Origin: Ceriagrion tenellum | Taxonomy: Eukaryota; Arthropoda; Insecta; Odonata; Coenagrionidae | Assembly (NCBI GenBank): GCA_963169105.1 | Contig: OY720642.1 | Span: forward strand, 77,230,716 to 77,294,715 | Reading direction: 5' to 3' | DNA length: 64,000 bases | In this document: positions 1-11,068 of the stretch, piece after piece | How the letters are laid out: every line of letters begins with the position of its first letter | Numbering within the stretch: position 1 is the stretch's first letter | Made by a program: the position numbers and the translations under genes | Notes under the pieces: model-generated | Seen by the model: the letters and a program-made list of their open reading frames with translations, nothing else | Databases searched by the model: none | What the model was told of the DNA's origin: nothing

Positions 1-80
1 TTACACGAGTATTATAAAGAATTTTTTAAATGAAGTGATGAAATCCATCGAGGATACTATTGCTTAAACACTAATACATC

Positions 81-185
81 ATTTTAAATCCCATCTCAGA
101 GTTGTTTAATTTTAAATCCCATCTCAGAGTTGTTTAATTTTAAATCCCATCTCAGAGTTGTTTAATTTTAAATCCCATCTCAGAG
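81..185. repeat. 28-bp perfect tandem repeat, 3.75 copies
   Basis: Three full units and one partial unit of a 28-base sequence beginning attttaaatcccatctcaga follow each other without a mismatch. Perfect identity implies recent expansion or ongoing slippage. There is no coding potential. The array ends in a short GA run. Confidence 0.97.
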
Positions 186-596
186 AGAGATCTCTGGATT
201 CTATTTGTGTGGAGGAGCAAAATGACCAATCTATCTAGGAACCCAGCAATACTTCCTCCAGTAGTACTAAACCTTTCTTGCTTAGTTTCTCACTTTCAGA
301 ATGATTCAGAAAGCAATTCCCACCCCCCAAGAGAGTCCAATAAAAACATAAGTTTAAATAATACGCTCAAGCTAAATGTCCTATTTTAGGATTTAATGAA
401 CTTCATTGTGCACACAAAATAAATTAAAAAACAACAATTATACATACAGATAATACACTACGCATATGTCCTCACATTTGGCTGAGAACTGCTCCGAGTT
501 ACCCCCTATGCTTCATAATTCTCTCATTTTTGGGGTTTCTTTTTTCTTTGGGTCTTCTCTTTCTTGTTGAGAACCTCAATCTTAATTGGGTAAACT
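186..596. other. A+T-rich DNA, no feature seen
   Basis: A 60-residue open frame at 207-389 has no recognisable motif and no splice or codon support. Nothing else stands out. Confidence 0.6.
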
Positions 597-722
597 AAGG
601 GTTGAAAATCACCATAAAAAATCATTTCACCGGGATTCGAATAATTCGAACTCAATTGGGAGATCCGGGATTAAATCCTGGTCAAGCAAAATGATTTTTT
701 TCATGGCGAATTTCAATCCTTA
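597..722. repeat. Imperfect inverted repeat with tRNA B-box-like core
   Basis: The left arm (from 597) and right arm (to 722) are imperfect reverse complements: gggttgaaaatcaccat pairs with atggcgaatttcaatcctt, and an AT-rich aaaatcattt block pairs with aaatgattttt. The loop side carries gggattaaatcctgg, which resembles a RNA polymerase III B box. It may be a SINE remnant in head-to-head arrangement, similar in kind to the much younger one near 37.9 kb. The family is unidentified. Confidence 0.6.
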
Positions 723-3067
723 ATGTATACGCACCCCGGTGAGGTCTTTGTACCACATCATTTGTGAATGAAATGATAGAAAATGCATAATTTAATTCAG
801 AGGAAAATTTCAACAAACAAAGTCACATGTTTGAAGAACAACGATCATAAACCATACACATAAAATAACTTTCCCTCAAGATAATATGAAGTTCCTCATG
901 TACCTTCATGCTAAGTATAGAAATATGATTCAAAATCGTTTCAGCCATGCGCTCTACGTTCAATTATCATGAAATCATAACGAGATTACTGGATGTAGAG
1001 ATGCGGTTTTTAGTATAGCTAAGACAAAGCAGTTAAAGTGAGAGAGAGAGTGACGCCAGTGGGGAAAAAACTCGTCCGGTATTCACGAAAGAGGGAGGCC
1101 TTTTAGTAACTATTTACAAAATAAAAACCAAACTGATGATTGTGGGGAGTGCAAAAAACTTTTTTGGACGATTCACTACCGATTTCACCGCGCCCGTCTC
1201 GAAAAAACCTGAGATTCTGATCGAAGGCTATCTCTCACATAAGACAAGTAGCAACTCGGAAAGATACTAACCATGTGGTTCACTCGTGGCTATTTCAAGC
1301 AGCAGGAATCGTTCAAGCTGCTTCCATCCTCATTTCCTCAACCGGTTCTCTCATTCCTCCTCCTCCAATCGTAATAAAAGGTTATACACAACTGAGTATC
1401 TAAAAACGCGCCCCCATGAGCTCCCAAGACCTCCACCCTTCCATCTGGAATAGTCACTGTTTTACATTAACGATCAATGAAAGACGTTCGCGACTGATTA
1501 CTAGAATCAGCGCCCATGCCGGGCCCACTTGGAATCTCTACTTCCTCCTCAACCCTACCAACCCAAAAATCGGCCACTCCCCCTTATCATTGCGCTTAAT
1601 ATCTCACCCATGTAGCCTGCGTCTCAACCAACCCTATTACCCTCCCGCCCTCCCAAGCTCCCACTCCGATGGGATCCACAAATGTGGTATCAGACGCCGC
1701 CGAACTCGCTGGCCGTGGTGTTTAAGGGAAACGTATGATTTCCGATTTCATTCCTCTCCCTCCTAACCCTCCCAACGGAACACTAAATTCAAATCGGTAG
1801 GAATCCTCCCTTCAAAAAGAATGCGGACCTGGATGATGAGGGAACATTCGAAAGGACCCACCTCACCTATCCCATCGTCTTTTCCCTAAAGACGCGAAAG
1901 CTGGCCTCTTTTATTTTTCAATATACTCTTTAACACTTTACGGGCTGAGTTGTAAATTGAAGGTCTTCTCAGAAAAACTGAGGATTTTACACATTTGCCT
2001 GGATTGTGAAAGAAGGCACTCTAAAACCTAGGTTAATGAACTTTAATTCACTATTATAAAATATGTTGGCACTTTTTGGTCATATGTCTACCAGAAAGAC
2101 TGCTGCCAAATCATTACATCCAGCTGTACTTCAATAATGATATTTCTCAGAAGTCCTTGTACGTTTATCGTCCTTCTCAAAAATCATAAGAGGATGAGTC
2201 ATTACGTCCATAGCACTCAAAGTGTTGAGGTTTTTTGGAGCAATTATCCTCTACGTAAATATTTGCGTGAAACGTCGCATAAATATACTTTTTTGTAATA
2301 TGCATTGATGAAAGCATAAAAAATTGCCTGCTACCGATTTGGTTTCTTGGCAACTTTATGGTATTTTAACACGTAGCCTTGTAGCCATTACATATATTTT
2401 GAAATAATTCGATGCCATGGGCAGATTTTCTCGTGACGAGTATCGTTTAGCGAGCCTAAACATATTCTTCAACAGCCAACGTCTAATAAATCTTTTGTGG
2501 AAAACAAAGTAATTCGTCATTTCATTATTCCCTCGAGTCTTCGCGCGGAATTTTCGAGGCGTAAACTTCATTATGACGAGGTTTAGGCATACGGTAGCTC
2601 GCTCTTGCGTAAATACACATTTATAAAACAAAGAGCAATATGCGCTCTTCTTCAAATAAAGTGCAGAAAATATGACTAGTTAGCCATATCCGATGTCCAA
2701 TTCAGTTAAGTCTTGGACATATCGTGCTTCACAAACGAGATCCTGGCTTCACAACCTCGAAAAATTCTCAAAACGCCATTTAAAGTTTGACATCTGTCCT
2801 GGCAATTAAGTCATGTCTACAACATTGTCGAGGTAAATTAATTTCTGTATAAGGTCCCGGGAAGAAAAGCCTCCATCGTCACACTCATAATGAGTTATGT
2901 CCTTCTTTTGAAATTATCACTTGAATAGTAGGACTAGTCATGGCTACCCTATGGTTCGTGCTCTACTACACTCTACATGCTCTACCATATATCCTAATGG
3001 AAGAAGACGTTTGGTAACCCGTTGCTCTTTCAGATTCTTTCATTTGCATTATAGTTAAGATATTTTG
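723..3067. other. Intergenic or intronic DNA, no gene recognised
   Basis: Open frames at 1416-1766 (+, 116 residues) and 2356-2655 (-, 99 residues) are uninterrupted, but they show no known domain, no biased codon pattern that I can judge, and no clear splice context. A short GA run lies at about 1041-1050. I see no RNA gene. Confidence 0.5.
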
Positions 3068-3615
3068 AGCGACATTTCATTTCACCAAGAAATCAATGAA
3101 TTTAGTCTCATTTTAAAGAAAAATGTCCTCACCCTTCCAATGACACCAAAAATTCAACACCTTACCACACTACTTTCCGAGGTATTTGCCAAAAAATAAC
3201 AGCCCTTCTACGTGGAAAATGGAACGAGCATGCACTCCATAGAGAGCATATTTAAAATTAATGAGGGATTTCTAACACCTATGTCTCCTAAAAAATTAAC
3301 AGTGTGTAGCTTTTATGTTTTCTCATCTATTTTTAATTATATTATTACCGCAGTAAATTTTTCGTGATCACGAAAAACCTTCCGTTATGAAGGAGTTTCA
3401 AACGTACTGTTCGAAAAAAATGAGTCAAGTTAAAGAATTATTTAGATATTTCCATTAACTACTTACGATTTCTGTCATATAAAACTATATTATTACACCA
3501 ATAATAATGCAATATTTAATTTATGTGTCCTACATCTGGTGATATTGAAACGTATAATTCGAATATGGTCTTTATTATGACTAGGGAACTATCTCGCTCA
3601 AACTACCTTAATGGG
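3068..3615 (+). repeat. Dispersed repeat family A, copy 1
   Basis: This stretch is repeated in the same order at 31650-32146 and, for its second half, at 54460-54690. Shared landmarks include the accttccgttatgaagga block, agtcaagttaaag, and the terminal gggaactatctcgctcaaac followed by taccttaa. Divergence among copies is roughly 20-30 percent by eye, so the family is old. No coding capacity or terminal repeat was found, so its class is unknown. Strand is arbitrary and used only to keep the copies in one orientation. Confidence 0.8.
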
Positions 3616-3772
3616 CCTAGAGTACATCTCTTGCTCCGTTTCATTCTTGCATGGCCTTCCCGAGAAGCCATTTTTTTTCGATTTTCCCTTCAGTTCAATA
3701 ATCACTCTTCAAAACAAACCCAATCATTTTCAACAGTGTTAGCTATGTATCTGGAGTATATCTGGTCATAGT

Positions 3773-3911
3773 GTCGTTGAAGTTTATTCGGGATTTCCAC
3801 CGGGTCAGGTTTTCCATTTCTGCCGAAGTTTCGATTGAAAAGTCGTCCATCGAAACGTCGGCAGAAATGTAGAACTTGACCCAGTGGAAATCCCGAATAA
3901 TCTTCAACGAC
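3773..3911. mobile_element. Foldback element or MITE, 139 bp
   Basis: Nearly the whole element is an inverted repeat. The left arm begins gtcgttgaagtttattcggg and the right arm ends with its near-complement, cccgaataatcttcaacgac. Inner parts pair as catttctgccga with tcggcagaaatg and gaagtttcgat with atcgaaacgtc. Such a molecule would form a long hairpin. It encodes nothing and would need a transposase in trans. Confidence 0.85.
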
Positions 3912-4012
3912 ATAGTTCGCCGGGAAAACCTTCGATCATTCTTCATTTGGTTATAGTATTTCCATCGTGGCCTTAGCATCGCTGCTTAAATTAAGACTCA
4001 ACTGACAATCTT

Positions 4013-4200
4013 CGGTAAAAGAAAAATTATTCGTATTTTCCACATTTTTTACGAAAATGCCTATCCGGTTTCAATTTTACATCATCATCTTCAGAGGCGT
4101 TGTATTTGTAGACGATCACTGAAGATGACGTTGTAATAATGAAACCAGCTAGGTATTTTAGCAAAAAATGTGGTAAATACTAAGTCATTTTTCTTGTACT
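4013..4200. mobile_element. Foldback element with CATCTTCAG core
   Basis: Two arms of about 75 bases are imperfect reverse complements. Landmarks are cacattttttacgaaaatgcc against the facing tattttagcaaaaaatgtgg, and ggtttcaattttacatcatc against gatgacgttgtaataatgaa. The apex carries catcttcag and its complement. It lies 100 bases from another foldback element and shares the GGTTTC plus CATCATC-type core seen at 29.3 and 33.5 kb. Confidence 0.75.
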
Positions 4201-5094
4201 GAGTCTAAATTCCCAAAAGTAATATTGTCTAAAATCATGTTTATGACAATATTTAATTCTCTTCGAGGGTTCTCTACTCGCTTTCTTAAAATAATATCAG
4301 CTATAATGAGAAGGCTACATTCAGTATCTGATAATTTTGGGGTCACTCATGCCTTCGTAACCAAAAGAAAGGGGGGACAATATCCACGCATAGCTAACTT
4401 AAAGCTTCAAAAAGAAAAGAAGTATCTGGCGCGATATGGTAGTACTTCATCATAATTAATAACATAATGCCAATTTTCCACCTCTTATCTGATGATGTGG
4501 TAGTACACAAAACCATTGTCCAATTAAATTTTATCCAAGTAGAAAATTGCCAATGCTGTAATTCAAAAAGCCTCAAGCTAAAAATATGTTGGAACTAAAC
4601 AAGGCTTACATGGCTACGTGAAGAACAATGACGTAGACATCTGGAAAATTAAGCGAGGGTACTAGCAAGTACCCAAAAAAAAGAAAACACGAAAGGATAT
4701 TTTTGAGGGTTAGGATGACTCTGATGGGGAAGAATATGACATTATGGCACGAAATATTTCCGAAGGTAGAGAAAAACTTTTTGCAAACACCTCCACACAG
4801 AGACGGCAGCACTGAACGAGAGTATCATTCAAAATAGTACTAAACTAGGTTTGTCTTTAAGAATAAAAGCACTCAAAGAGAGGCCAGAAAATAAAGAAAT
4901 GCATTCTTTTAAAAAGCCTACGTTCATCACCTAACATCTCACATTTCCCTGGAACGAGCACTCCTTTCAGCACTTTGAGTCGGACCGCAGACAACAAGAG
5001 AAGCAACGCTCCGTGATCACGCGGTTTTTTTCACTCGAGAGCAGCGATTCAATTGCACAAGCCGGAACTTAAAGGAGGAGGAGGCAAAGAGCAA
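4201..5094. other. No gene recognised
   Basis: Small open frames on both strands (for example 4225-4455 + and 4606-4812 -) have no recognisable motif. Base composition is A+T-rich until about 5.0 kb. Confidence 0.5.
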
Positions 5095-5470
5095 ATTTCT
5101 AAGAGATGCTGCTGTATGCGCCGCTCACCGAGCGAACACGAGTGGATTCGTAAAGAGGGTGGGAGGGAGGTCAAACGAGAGTAAGACCACCAGAGCGTGA
5201 TGAGTAGGAATTTGTGGGAAGGGGGGAGCGGTACGGGGTGCGGGGGATGAGAGGCGCGGCCCCGTCATATCTGGAAGCGGCTGGAGGAGTAGAGAAGCTG
5301 TCGAGCGGCTACCGCACACCACCCTCCCCTCGCCTCACTCAAAACCTGCCCACCCTTCAAAACTTCGCCCATCCCGCCCACTTCGCGAGTCCCTCTAGCG
5401 ATTCACTGCCAAATCACTCAGGGAATGAGACGTTTCGGCGCGTGGACGTTTCGGCGCGAGACCGGTTGAA
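5095..5470. other. CpG-rich, G-rich island
   Basis: Composition changes sharply to G+C-rich with many CpG dinucleotides and purine-rich runs. Overlapping open frames on both strands (5125-5322 -, 5214-5513 +) are what such composition produces, and none carries a domain. It could be a regulatory or CpG-island-like segment, or part of an unidentified repeat. It directly precedes the SINE at 5479. Confidence 0.5.
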
Positions 5471-5478
5471 TATGAAGG

Positions 5479-5795
5479 GATCGGGTTGGTGTGGTGACAA
5501 GAGTACTGGCTGACCAAACGGATGGCCATGGTTCAAACCCCTGCGGAGGAGGATTTTTCGAATGAAAACCCGATCCCTACTTGGGTGTCTTGTGGAGGGC
5601 ACTTCAAGTACAGTACTCCGTCTGTCGGATGAGACGTTTCACCGTGGTTCCCTTGGCGCCTTTCGTCAAGAGCAAGCTAATGCCTACGCCGCACTTCTCT
5701 CCACCCTTCCTCCCTTACCATCCCCTAAGGCGCAAACTTCCTTAGCTGTCGGTCGCCTCCCCACATATCCAATCCAATTGATCCAATCTGGTTGA
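5479..5795 (+). mobile_element. tRNA-derived SINE, family S1, copy 1
   Basis: Homologous over about 315 bases to 20676-20985. The 5' head resembles a tRNA: an A-box-like gtgacaagagtactggctg, then a B-box-like ggttcaaacccctgc. A conserved body follows, including cggatgagacgtttcaccgt and cccttggcgcctttcg, and the tail ends with repeated ccaatccaa/gatccaat. RNA polymerase III would transcribe an intact copy and a LINE would move it. An open reading frame across it (5562-5795) is fortuitous, because the same frame in the second copy is also just SINE body. Confidence 0.85.
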
Positions 5796-6265
5796 ATAAT
5801 TCGTACAACACTGCAATGTTATACTTCCCTACGTTTTATGATTGTTTTCACACTTGCCACATGTATCCTGTCACCGATTTATAAAATATCGTAACTGAGT
5901 AAATTCTTCCTGGGTTTTCCATCGGGTTAGGTTTGTGATTTTTTTCAAATATCGTAATTGTTTACCGATTTATAGAATATATATGGATCTTGAATTTTTG
6001 TTGCCACTTTGATTTCGTATTCACGTAGATTTTGAAATGGTTGATGTTGCGAGATTAAACAACCCCTATTGCTTCCTATAATTTTAGTCCTAGGTGAAAA
6101 TAATGTTCGAGTAAATGTGATACCTATATTGTATATGTATTTATTTATTGGCAGCCTTATAAATAACCTCACACTAAATCGCTCCTGAAGTAAAAAAAAT
6201 ACCACAGAGTGGGTGAAATATTAGATGTTTAGCCAGTGAAATCTTCATGGTCGAGAACAAGAGAA
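5796..6265. other. No gene recognised
   Basis: A+T-rich. The motif gggttttccatcgggttaggt near 5913 resembles part of the 3.8-kb foldback element and may be a fragment of a related copy. Nothing else is supported. Confidence 0.4.
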
Positions 6266-6318
6266 GTCGGAACGTAGAGTTTTTCTCACTCTAGGTGAGA
6301 AAAACTCTACGTTCCGAC
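6266..6318. repeat. Perfect 24-bp inverted repeat with 5-base loop
   Basis: gtcggaacgtagagtttttc opens a 24-base arm that is exactly complementary to the downstream arm ending gttccgac, separated only by five bases (tctag). Perfect pairing over 24 bases is not expected by chance. It may be the core of a very small foldback element or a recent palindromic duplication. Confidence 0.95.
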
Positions 6319-6949
6319 ATTACCGCCGGCACAACATTGAGAATAGAAAAGAATAAGTTTCATTATGCTCTGGATTTCCCCATAAAAGCAAAATAAAAAA
6401 TTCATATCAAATTCTACTTTTAAAGAAAAAATGAACACAAAATGTACCTGGCCAACATCTCAGAGAAGCGATCACAGCTATCCATAATTCGTGTAGTTGC
6501 GCTATCTTTATTCTTTCAACGGTGAACAAGATTGAAAAAACGCAATCGTAATTTTTCAAATTTTGCCAGGTGCGTCAAAAGACGAGCTTATATTAATAGA
6601 GGGCGTTATATGGAGGGCAACTGTGAGCATTTCTCATCTTGAGGGTAAAAGAAAACGACAACGAGAAAGAAGGAGCCATAACCCCACCCCAAGTGTCATA
6701 ATAAAAACATAAATTGTGAAATCACTAAATAACTGTTTTTCGTTCCTTCCTACAATGATCGATCACAAGTTGTCGATATAATAATAATAATGATCCAAAA
6801 TAGGCTTACCCACCCCTTCTGCTGCGAATAAATTCAATTCTTTCCACCTACCTCACTCTCTCACTCTTCAATTAGACCTCATAAATAATGTATCTATCCT
6901 CCTTTTTCACGCAGCTTAATTCCCGTACATTACCACGTTCCCGAGCGGC
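6319..6949. other. No gene recognised
   Basis: A+T-rich. There is a short (ataatg/ataata)n-like simple stretch near 6780. No coding or RNA feature is supported. Confidence 0.5.
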
Positions 6950-7850
6950 TTCCGAGTTTAGCATGCGTACAATTTCCCTCCGCCACACGATGCGAAAATA
7001 AGCGTATGCAGTCGACTTTTACGCATCGCTGGGGTTCTCCTCCCTCCCCACCGCCCGGCCCTACTGTAATGCCACTCATCAACCCGTCCTTGCCTCGCGC
7101 CTACCCTCATCCCCCTCCTGGACGCTTCCGACCCAGCCCCCAACCACCCCTTCAACGTCTCCGCCAATCGTCTTCCAGAAAGGAATCGACGAAGCGAGAG
7201 ACGTGAAGTCGCCACCGAAAGATGCTGCGAAGGCCGGGTACAAAAGGCCGAACGCTCGGCGGGGGATGAGATCCGGGGGCCCGTTCGACCGGGCAACCAA
7301 AAGTAAACTCCTTCGGCTTCCTACGGTGTTTTTTATCACTCTCTTTGCATATTCGCATTCCCCTTTGCGCCCACACCCATCTTCACCTCCTCCTCCCACT
7401 TCCCCCAACCCTTCTTCCCTCTTCTACTCAAACGGCTCGGCGTCTGGACCCCACCGCTGCATTGACGGTGACTCGAGGCGACATGTTGCCGAAAGTTGGT
7501 CCGCCGCGGAGATTCCGAAGGGGAGGGGCGGTGGGGAGGGTGGTAGGGGGAGGGGCAGCTGGGAGGGTAGTGGGGAGGGGCTCCAGGCCGGGTGGGTGGA
7601 TTAGAGGGGGGCGTGGGTGGGGGAGGAGTGGGAGTTCGCTTGAGTGGGTCTTATGAGAAGAAAGAAGAGGTATGGGTGGAGACGGAGGGACTGCGGAGGC
7701 GAAATCGAGGGACACGGGATAAGACAGAAAACAGAGCAGATAAGGACCATCGCGGCTTTGGTAGGCGTCAGAGAGCACTGTTCTCCGGTTTGCCATTTCC
7801 TTCGAAGTCCATAAGAGAAGAGACAGCAGGAGACTTAAGTTATTAGGCCC
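6950..7850. other. CpG-rich island with strand-asymmetric C/G runs
   Basis: About 0.9 kb of strongly G+C-rich DNA: C-rich on the + strand until about 7.45 kb, then G-rich (ggaggggcggtggggaggg-like runs) to about 7.7 kb. At least seven overlapping frames are open on both strands, up to 133 residues, and all encode low-complexity Pro/Arg/Gly/Ser protein. I judge them artefacts of composition. It could be a promoter-associated island of a nearby gene, or a repeat. No TATA-initiator pair or splice-supported exon was identified. Confidence 0.5.
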
Positions 7851-7932
7851 CTCAGCAGCTAAGACCCCATCGAGCTCTCAAACCTGGATCCAGTTCCTGA
7901 TACTCAGTTCTCTCAGGCGTGACTTCATGGAA

Positions 7933-8125
7933 TTTACTATTAGAAACCGTGTAAATGAAGTAACTTTGTTATACTACATAGATTTTATTTAAGACGACGC
8001 GGGTTTCGACGTGGCACATTCAGGCGACGACCAGATGATGGAGTGCCACGTCGACCCGCGTCGACTTAAATAAAATTTATGTGACATAAAAAAGGTAATT
8101 AATTTACACGGTTACTTATAGTAAA
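7933..8125. mobile_element. Foldback element or MITE, about 193 bp
   Basis: Arms 7933-8017 and 8043-8125 are near reverse complements: tttactattagaaaccgtgt against acacggttacttatagtaaa, and aagacgacgcgggtttcgac against gtcgacccgcgtcgactt. A 25-base loop contains ccagatgatg. The flank gcgtgacttc..tgg/gaaattt is shared with the 29.2-kb foldback element, so the two are relatives. Confidence 0.88.
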
Positions 8126-8635
8126 ATTTTTCTGAATAAAACAAGAGTCATGGTTATGACCTTTTGACACTGCTTCAACAGAAAAAATAGACGATTGTAC
8201 AGAGTGATTATCCAAAATGAATTTTTTTATCGACATGGATCTTAACGAGTAACCGTCATTTTCTGGGGGGATGTGCTGGAAAATGATAACTCATTATTTC
8301 CGGGTCGGATGAATAAAATCAAAAGCAGATAAGTGCCATTAGCTAGTGTTCATTTTTTGCAAAAAGTAAGTCTCACTAAAAACTTTCCATTACATATTCC
8401 AAACATTTCATTACATATTTCGTAATACCAATTCTCAGAAGGCAACAATCAATATTTCATGAAAAAAGATCAAGACTTTAGTTTTACTGCTTCACTGTTC
8501 AATAGCGGGCGTATTTTTCGAAAATAATCAGTTGAAAAACTCATTTAGTGACATGTTATCAGAAAATTTTTACAGTGAGGAAAAGATTGATTAGTCTTAA
8601 CTTTAGGACGAACATAAAACCACTTAATGATTAGG
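8126..8635. other. No gene recognised
   Basis: A+T-rich with stop codons in all frames at short intervals. No repeat was identified. Confidence 0.5.
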
Positions 8636-8712
8636 AATTCGAGCTGGAAGCTAAGCTGATAGGCCGGCGAGAAAGCAAAACAGCTACTTTAGTCGGCTAC
8701 AAATTCACGATA
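8636..8712 (-). mobile_element. tRNA-like SINE head, family S3, copy 1
   Basis: On the minus strand the segment reads agccgactaaagtagctg, then cggcctat and a degraded B box ending gaattcc. It aligns with 62196-62272, which has a clean ggttcgaattc B box. Both are probably RNA-polymerase-III-derived SINE heads. This copy is the more decayed. Confidence 0.5.
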
Positions 8713-9436
8713 CTCTATGACACTTGCTTGTCCAGAGATAAACAAGCACGGCCGACGAAGGCATCTGCAGGGAAATCCAGAGACTCCAGGGCTAGCAATT
8801 TTTCTGGCGCTTCCGATGCAACCGAATCTTCAAATTGATCGTAAAACGCGAGTATATTGTGATTACATTTAGAAGTAATCTGTTTTACATCAATGGGTAA
8901 AGTGACTCTTTAAGCCTATGCAATCAAGTATAATTTAACCGATTCATAACCAGAGTTCAGGAATAGCTCACGTAACAGTATTCCAATAGCTTTGCAAAAA
9001 TTTTACCGATGTGTAACTGGTAATTTTAATTATGTTTCAGCTAATTTTTCATCGCCATATGAGGTGCTCATCCTTCTCAAAAGAATTCCAACAACTTCAC
9101 AACTGCAAAAACAGAAATGGAATAGACTTTCATAAAACTTAATCTGGGTCCTTTTCTCGATCTTACCCGTTTTATCTTACAAATACTGATATATCCATTG
9201 CTATTTTTGCCACGAATAAGAAAATTAAGCAATTTTAACCCACCATCCAACCCAAAAAATTTTGCTTTAGAATAAAGGTATTATGTAAGAAGAGTACCAT
9301 TTGGGCTACGCATGCAGATCAGAGAGAAGAAAATTTTACGGAGCCAACCGAATCTGAATCGCATGACACAGGAATCAGCAGGTTTTTCGTCAGCGGTATT
9401 TGCTGCTTAATACATATTTCACCACATATACCTATT
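8713..9436. other. No gene recognised
   Basis: A+T-rich DNA. No open frame above 60 residues and no repeat identified. Confidence 0.5.
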
Positions 9437-9835
9437 TCATCATCATTGGTCGTTCAATCCCAAGATTGGTTGACTGCAGCCCTCCATCCTTCCCTATCTA
9501 ATGCTAGTTCCCTTACCTCCTGGTATCTATTCCTATGTACTTTCTTCTTTATTTGGTACATAAACTAATTCCTGGGTCTTCCTCTGGAGACTTTTCCCTC
9601 TCTTTTGCCTTCAATTATGTTCTTCATGAACCCATTGTGTCTCAGGGTGTGTCCAATCCATCTTGTTTTTCTTTTCTGTATGGTGTCCCATATGGTCCTT
9701 TCCTCTTCTACTCTTCTATACACTTCACCATTTCTTATTTTGTCCGTCCTTTTGATCTTCAGTATCCTCCTCCAGCACCAAGTTTCGAAGGCTTTTATTC
9801 CGCTCTGGTCAGCTTTTCCATTGGTCCATATGTAT
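9437..9835 (-). mobile_element. RTE-type LINE 3' tail, copy 1 (5'-truncated)
   Basis: Read on the minus strand this encodes the C-terminal tail of an endonuclease-reverse transcriptase. Motifs run in order: AFETWCWRRILKI, RRVEEERTIWDTIQKRKTRW, IGHTLRH, IIEGKREGKVSRGRPRN and, in a shifted frame, ELALDREGWRAAVNQS. This order matches the tail of BovB/RTE-like LINE proteins (known from family knowledge). The protein is broken after GRPRN, so a frameshift is present. The element ends at ATTGAACGACCAATGATGA, a short tandem repeat instead of poly(A), which is typical of RTE LINEs. The reverse transcriptase core is missing through 5' truncation. Confidence 0.88.
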
Positions 9836-10289
9836 TTATTATTTGCTGAAAGATAGTTTCCCAGCCATGCCATTGCTCCCTTCTTCATAATCATAGGTAG
9901 CAATGCAGTGGTATCTCCGTTTTGAATAGTAAACGAATTTGACGTCTCATTACTACCAACTAATTCCAGTAAGAGTTAACTTCAGGCAAAGCAGGGGAAA
10001 AGGAAGGGAAAGGGGAGGAGTAGCTTAAGAGTCAAGTGGTGGCTGGACCACTATGGACGCCATATGATTTAAGGAGCAGCAAGAAGCCAAGCAAGTAAAT
10101 GGACCGCCCGTACTTTCGACAATACCTACGTGCCGAAAGGAAATTCGATTCTAGCAAGACCAGGGAACGTTAAACCGTCAAGTCGATAAAAGTTCTCCCC
10201 AATTATTTCGCCTCGTCGACCCTTGCCCGGATGTTGGTGAAAAAAAAGATTGCCCGGCGCAATGTAACAAGGATAGCGGGTACTTACGA
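9836..10289. other. No gene recognised
   Basis: Purine-rich patch near 9990-10020, otherwise mixed. No feature supported. Confidence 0.5.
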
Positions 10290-10600
10290 AAATAAAAAGA
10301 AGTCACAATATGCGACCGGAGAGGTGCAACAATGCGCTTGGAAAGTGGAATTTAAGGAGGCAGTGGACAATCGAAGGGATGGAGGTTGGGAGGCAGGCGG
10401 GCGGGGAGGGAGAGGCCCCTGGGGGCGGGTGCAATCTGGCCGATGTGGGATGGGAGGCAGGGCAGGGCGGGGGAGGGCTTCCAGAGCGGCAGCGTCGGGG
10501 GCACTTGCTGAGCCGGCTGCTGAACCGTGCAGAAGATGAAGAGCACGAGGAATGACACTGACATGGGGGTGGAGTGACACTGTGACAATATAGTTGACTA
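10290..10600. other. CpG-rich, G-rich island
   Basis: A compact G+C-rich block with long G-rich runs. Five frames are open across it on both strands (up to 147 residues, 10303-10746 -), all of low-complexity Gly/Arg or Pro/Ser composition. No domain was found. Confidence 0.5.
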
Positions 10601-11004
10601 GTGAGCTGTAGGCGTGAAGAATGAGCGGAAAAAGTGAGGATATACTGGAAAAATCTAGACGACGGAGGTAAAAATACTGCGGTCGTTTTCCTCAGAGCAT
10701 CCGGTTCACGGCGTCGTCCCATTGTAGAAAAAAGATACCCAATCATAGTTAGTTTTCAGCGGCTAGTTCGGTTTGAATGCTTTCTTTATAATTAATCAAT
10801 CACCAAAAGACTAGTTGTTTTTAAATAATATATTTAGTAGAATTTTCTTTCTCAATGAAACCGATAGCTTATTATTTCCTACATATTAATTTCATGCCGA
10901 TCATAGTTTTAGTAATTCACTGCTTAACTAGTTGCGATGAACTGCTAAAATAACAACTGAATAAACGCATTATAGAACGGAAATTCTACTTCAAGGTTTT
11001 TATA
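10601..11004. other. No gene recognised
   Basis: A+T-rich. Nothing supported. Confidence 0.5.
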
Positions 11005-11068
11005 AAAACGATAGTTTAGATATAACCTATCGTTTTTTCTAAATCTATAAGACATAAACTATCGTTTT
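11005..11068. repeat. Three-part ACGATAG inverted repeat cluster
   Basis: aaaacgatagttta at 11005-11018 is exactly complementary to taaactatcgtttt at 11055-11068. A third, partial inverted copy (cctatcgtttt) lies between them at about 11027. Two alternative hairpins could form. Function unknown. Confidence 0.75.

Noticed and set aside
81..185. CRISPR array
   Set aside because: The repeats are directly contiguous with no spacers, in an animal genome.
5562..5795. 77-residue plus frame as a gene
   Set aside because: It lies entirely inside the SINE body and recurs, interrupted differently, in the second SINE copy.
7203..7796. Several frames over 100 residues in the 7-kb island
   Set aside because: Seven mutually overlapping frames on both strands cannot all be coding, and all are compositionally biased.
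9535..9849. Hydrophobic plus-strand frames as membrane proteins
   Set aside because: They are antisense to the RTE LINE tail. The Phe/Leu/Ser-rich sequence is the complement of a Lys/Arg-rich coding strand.
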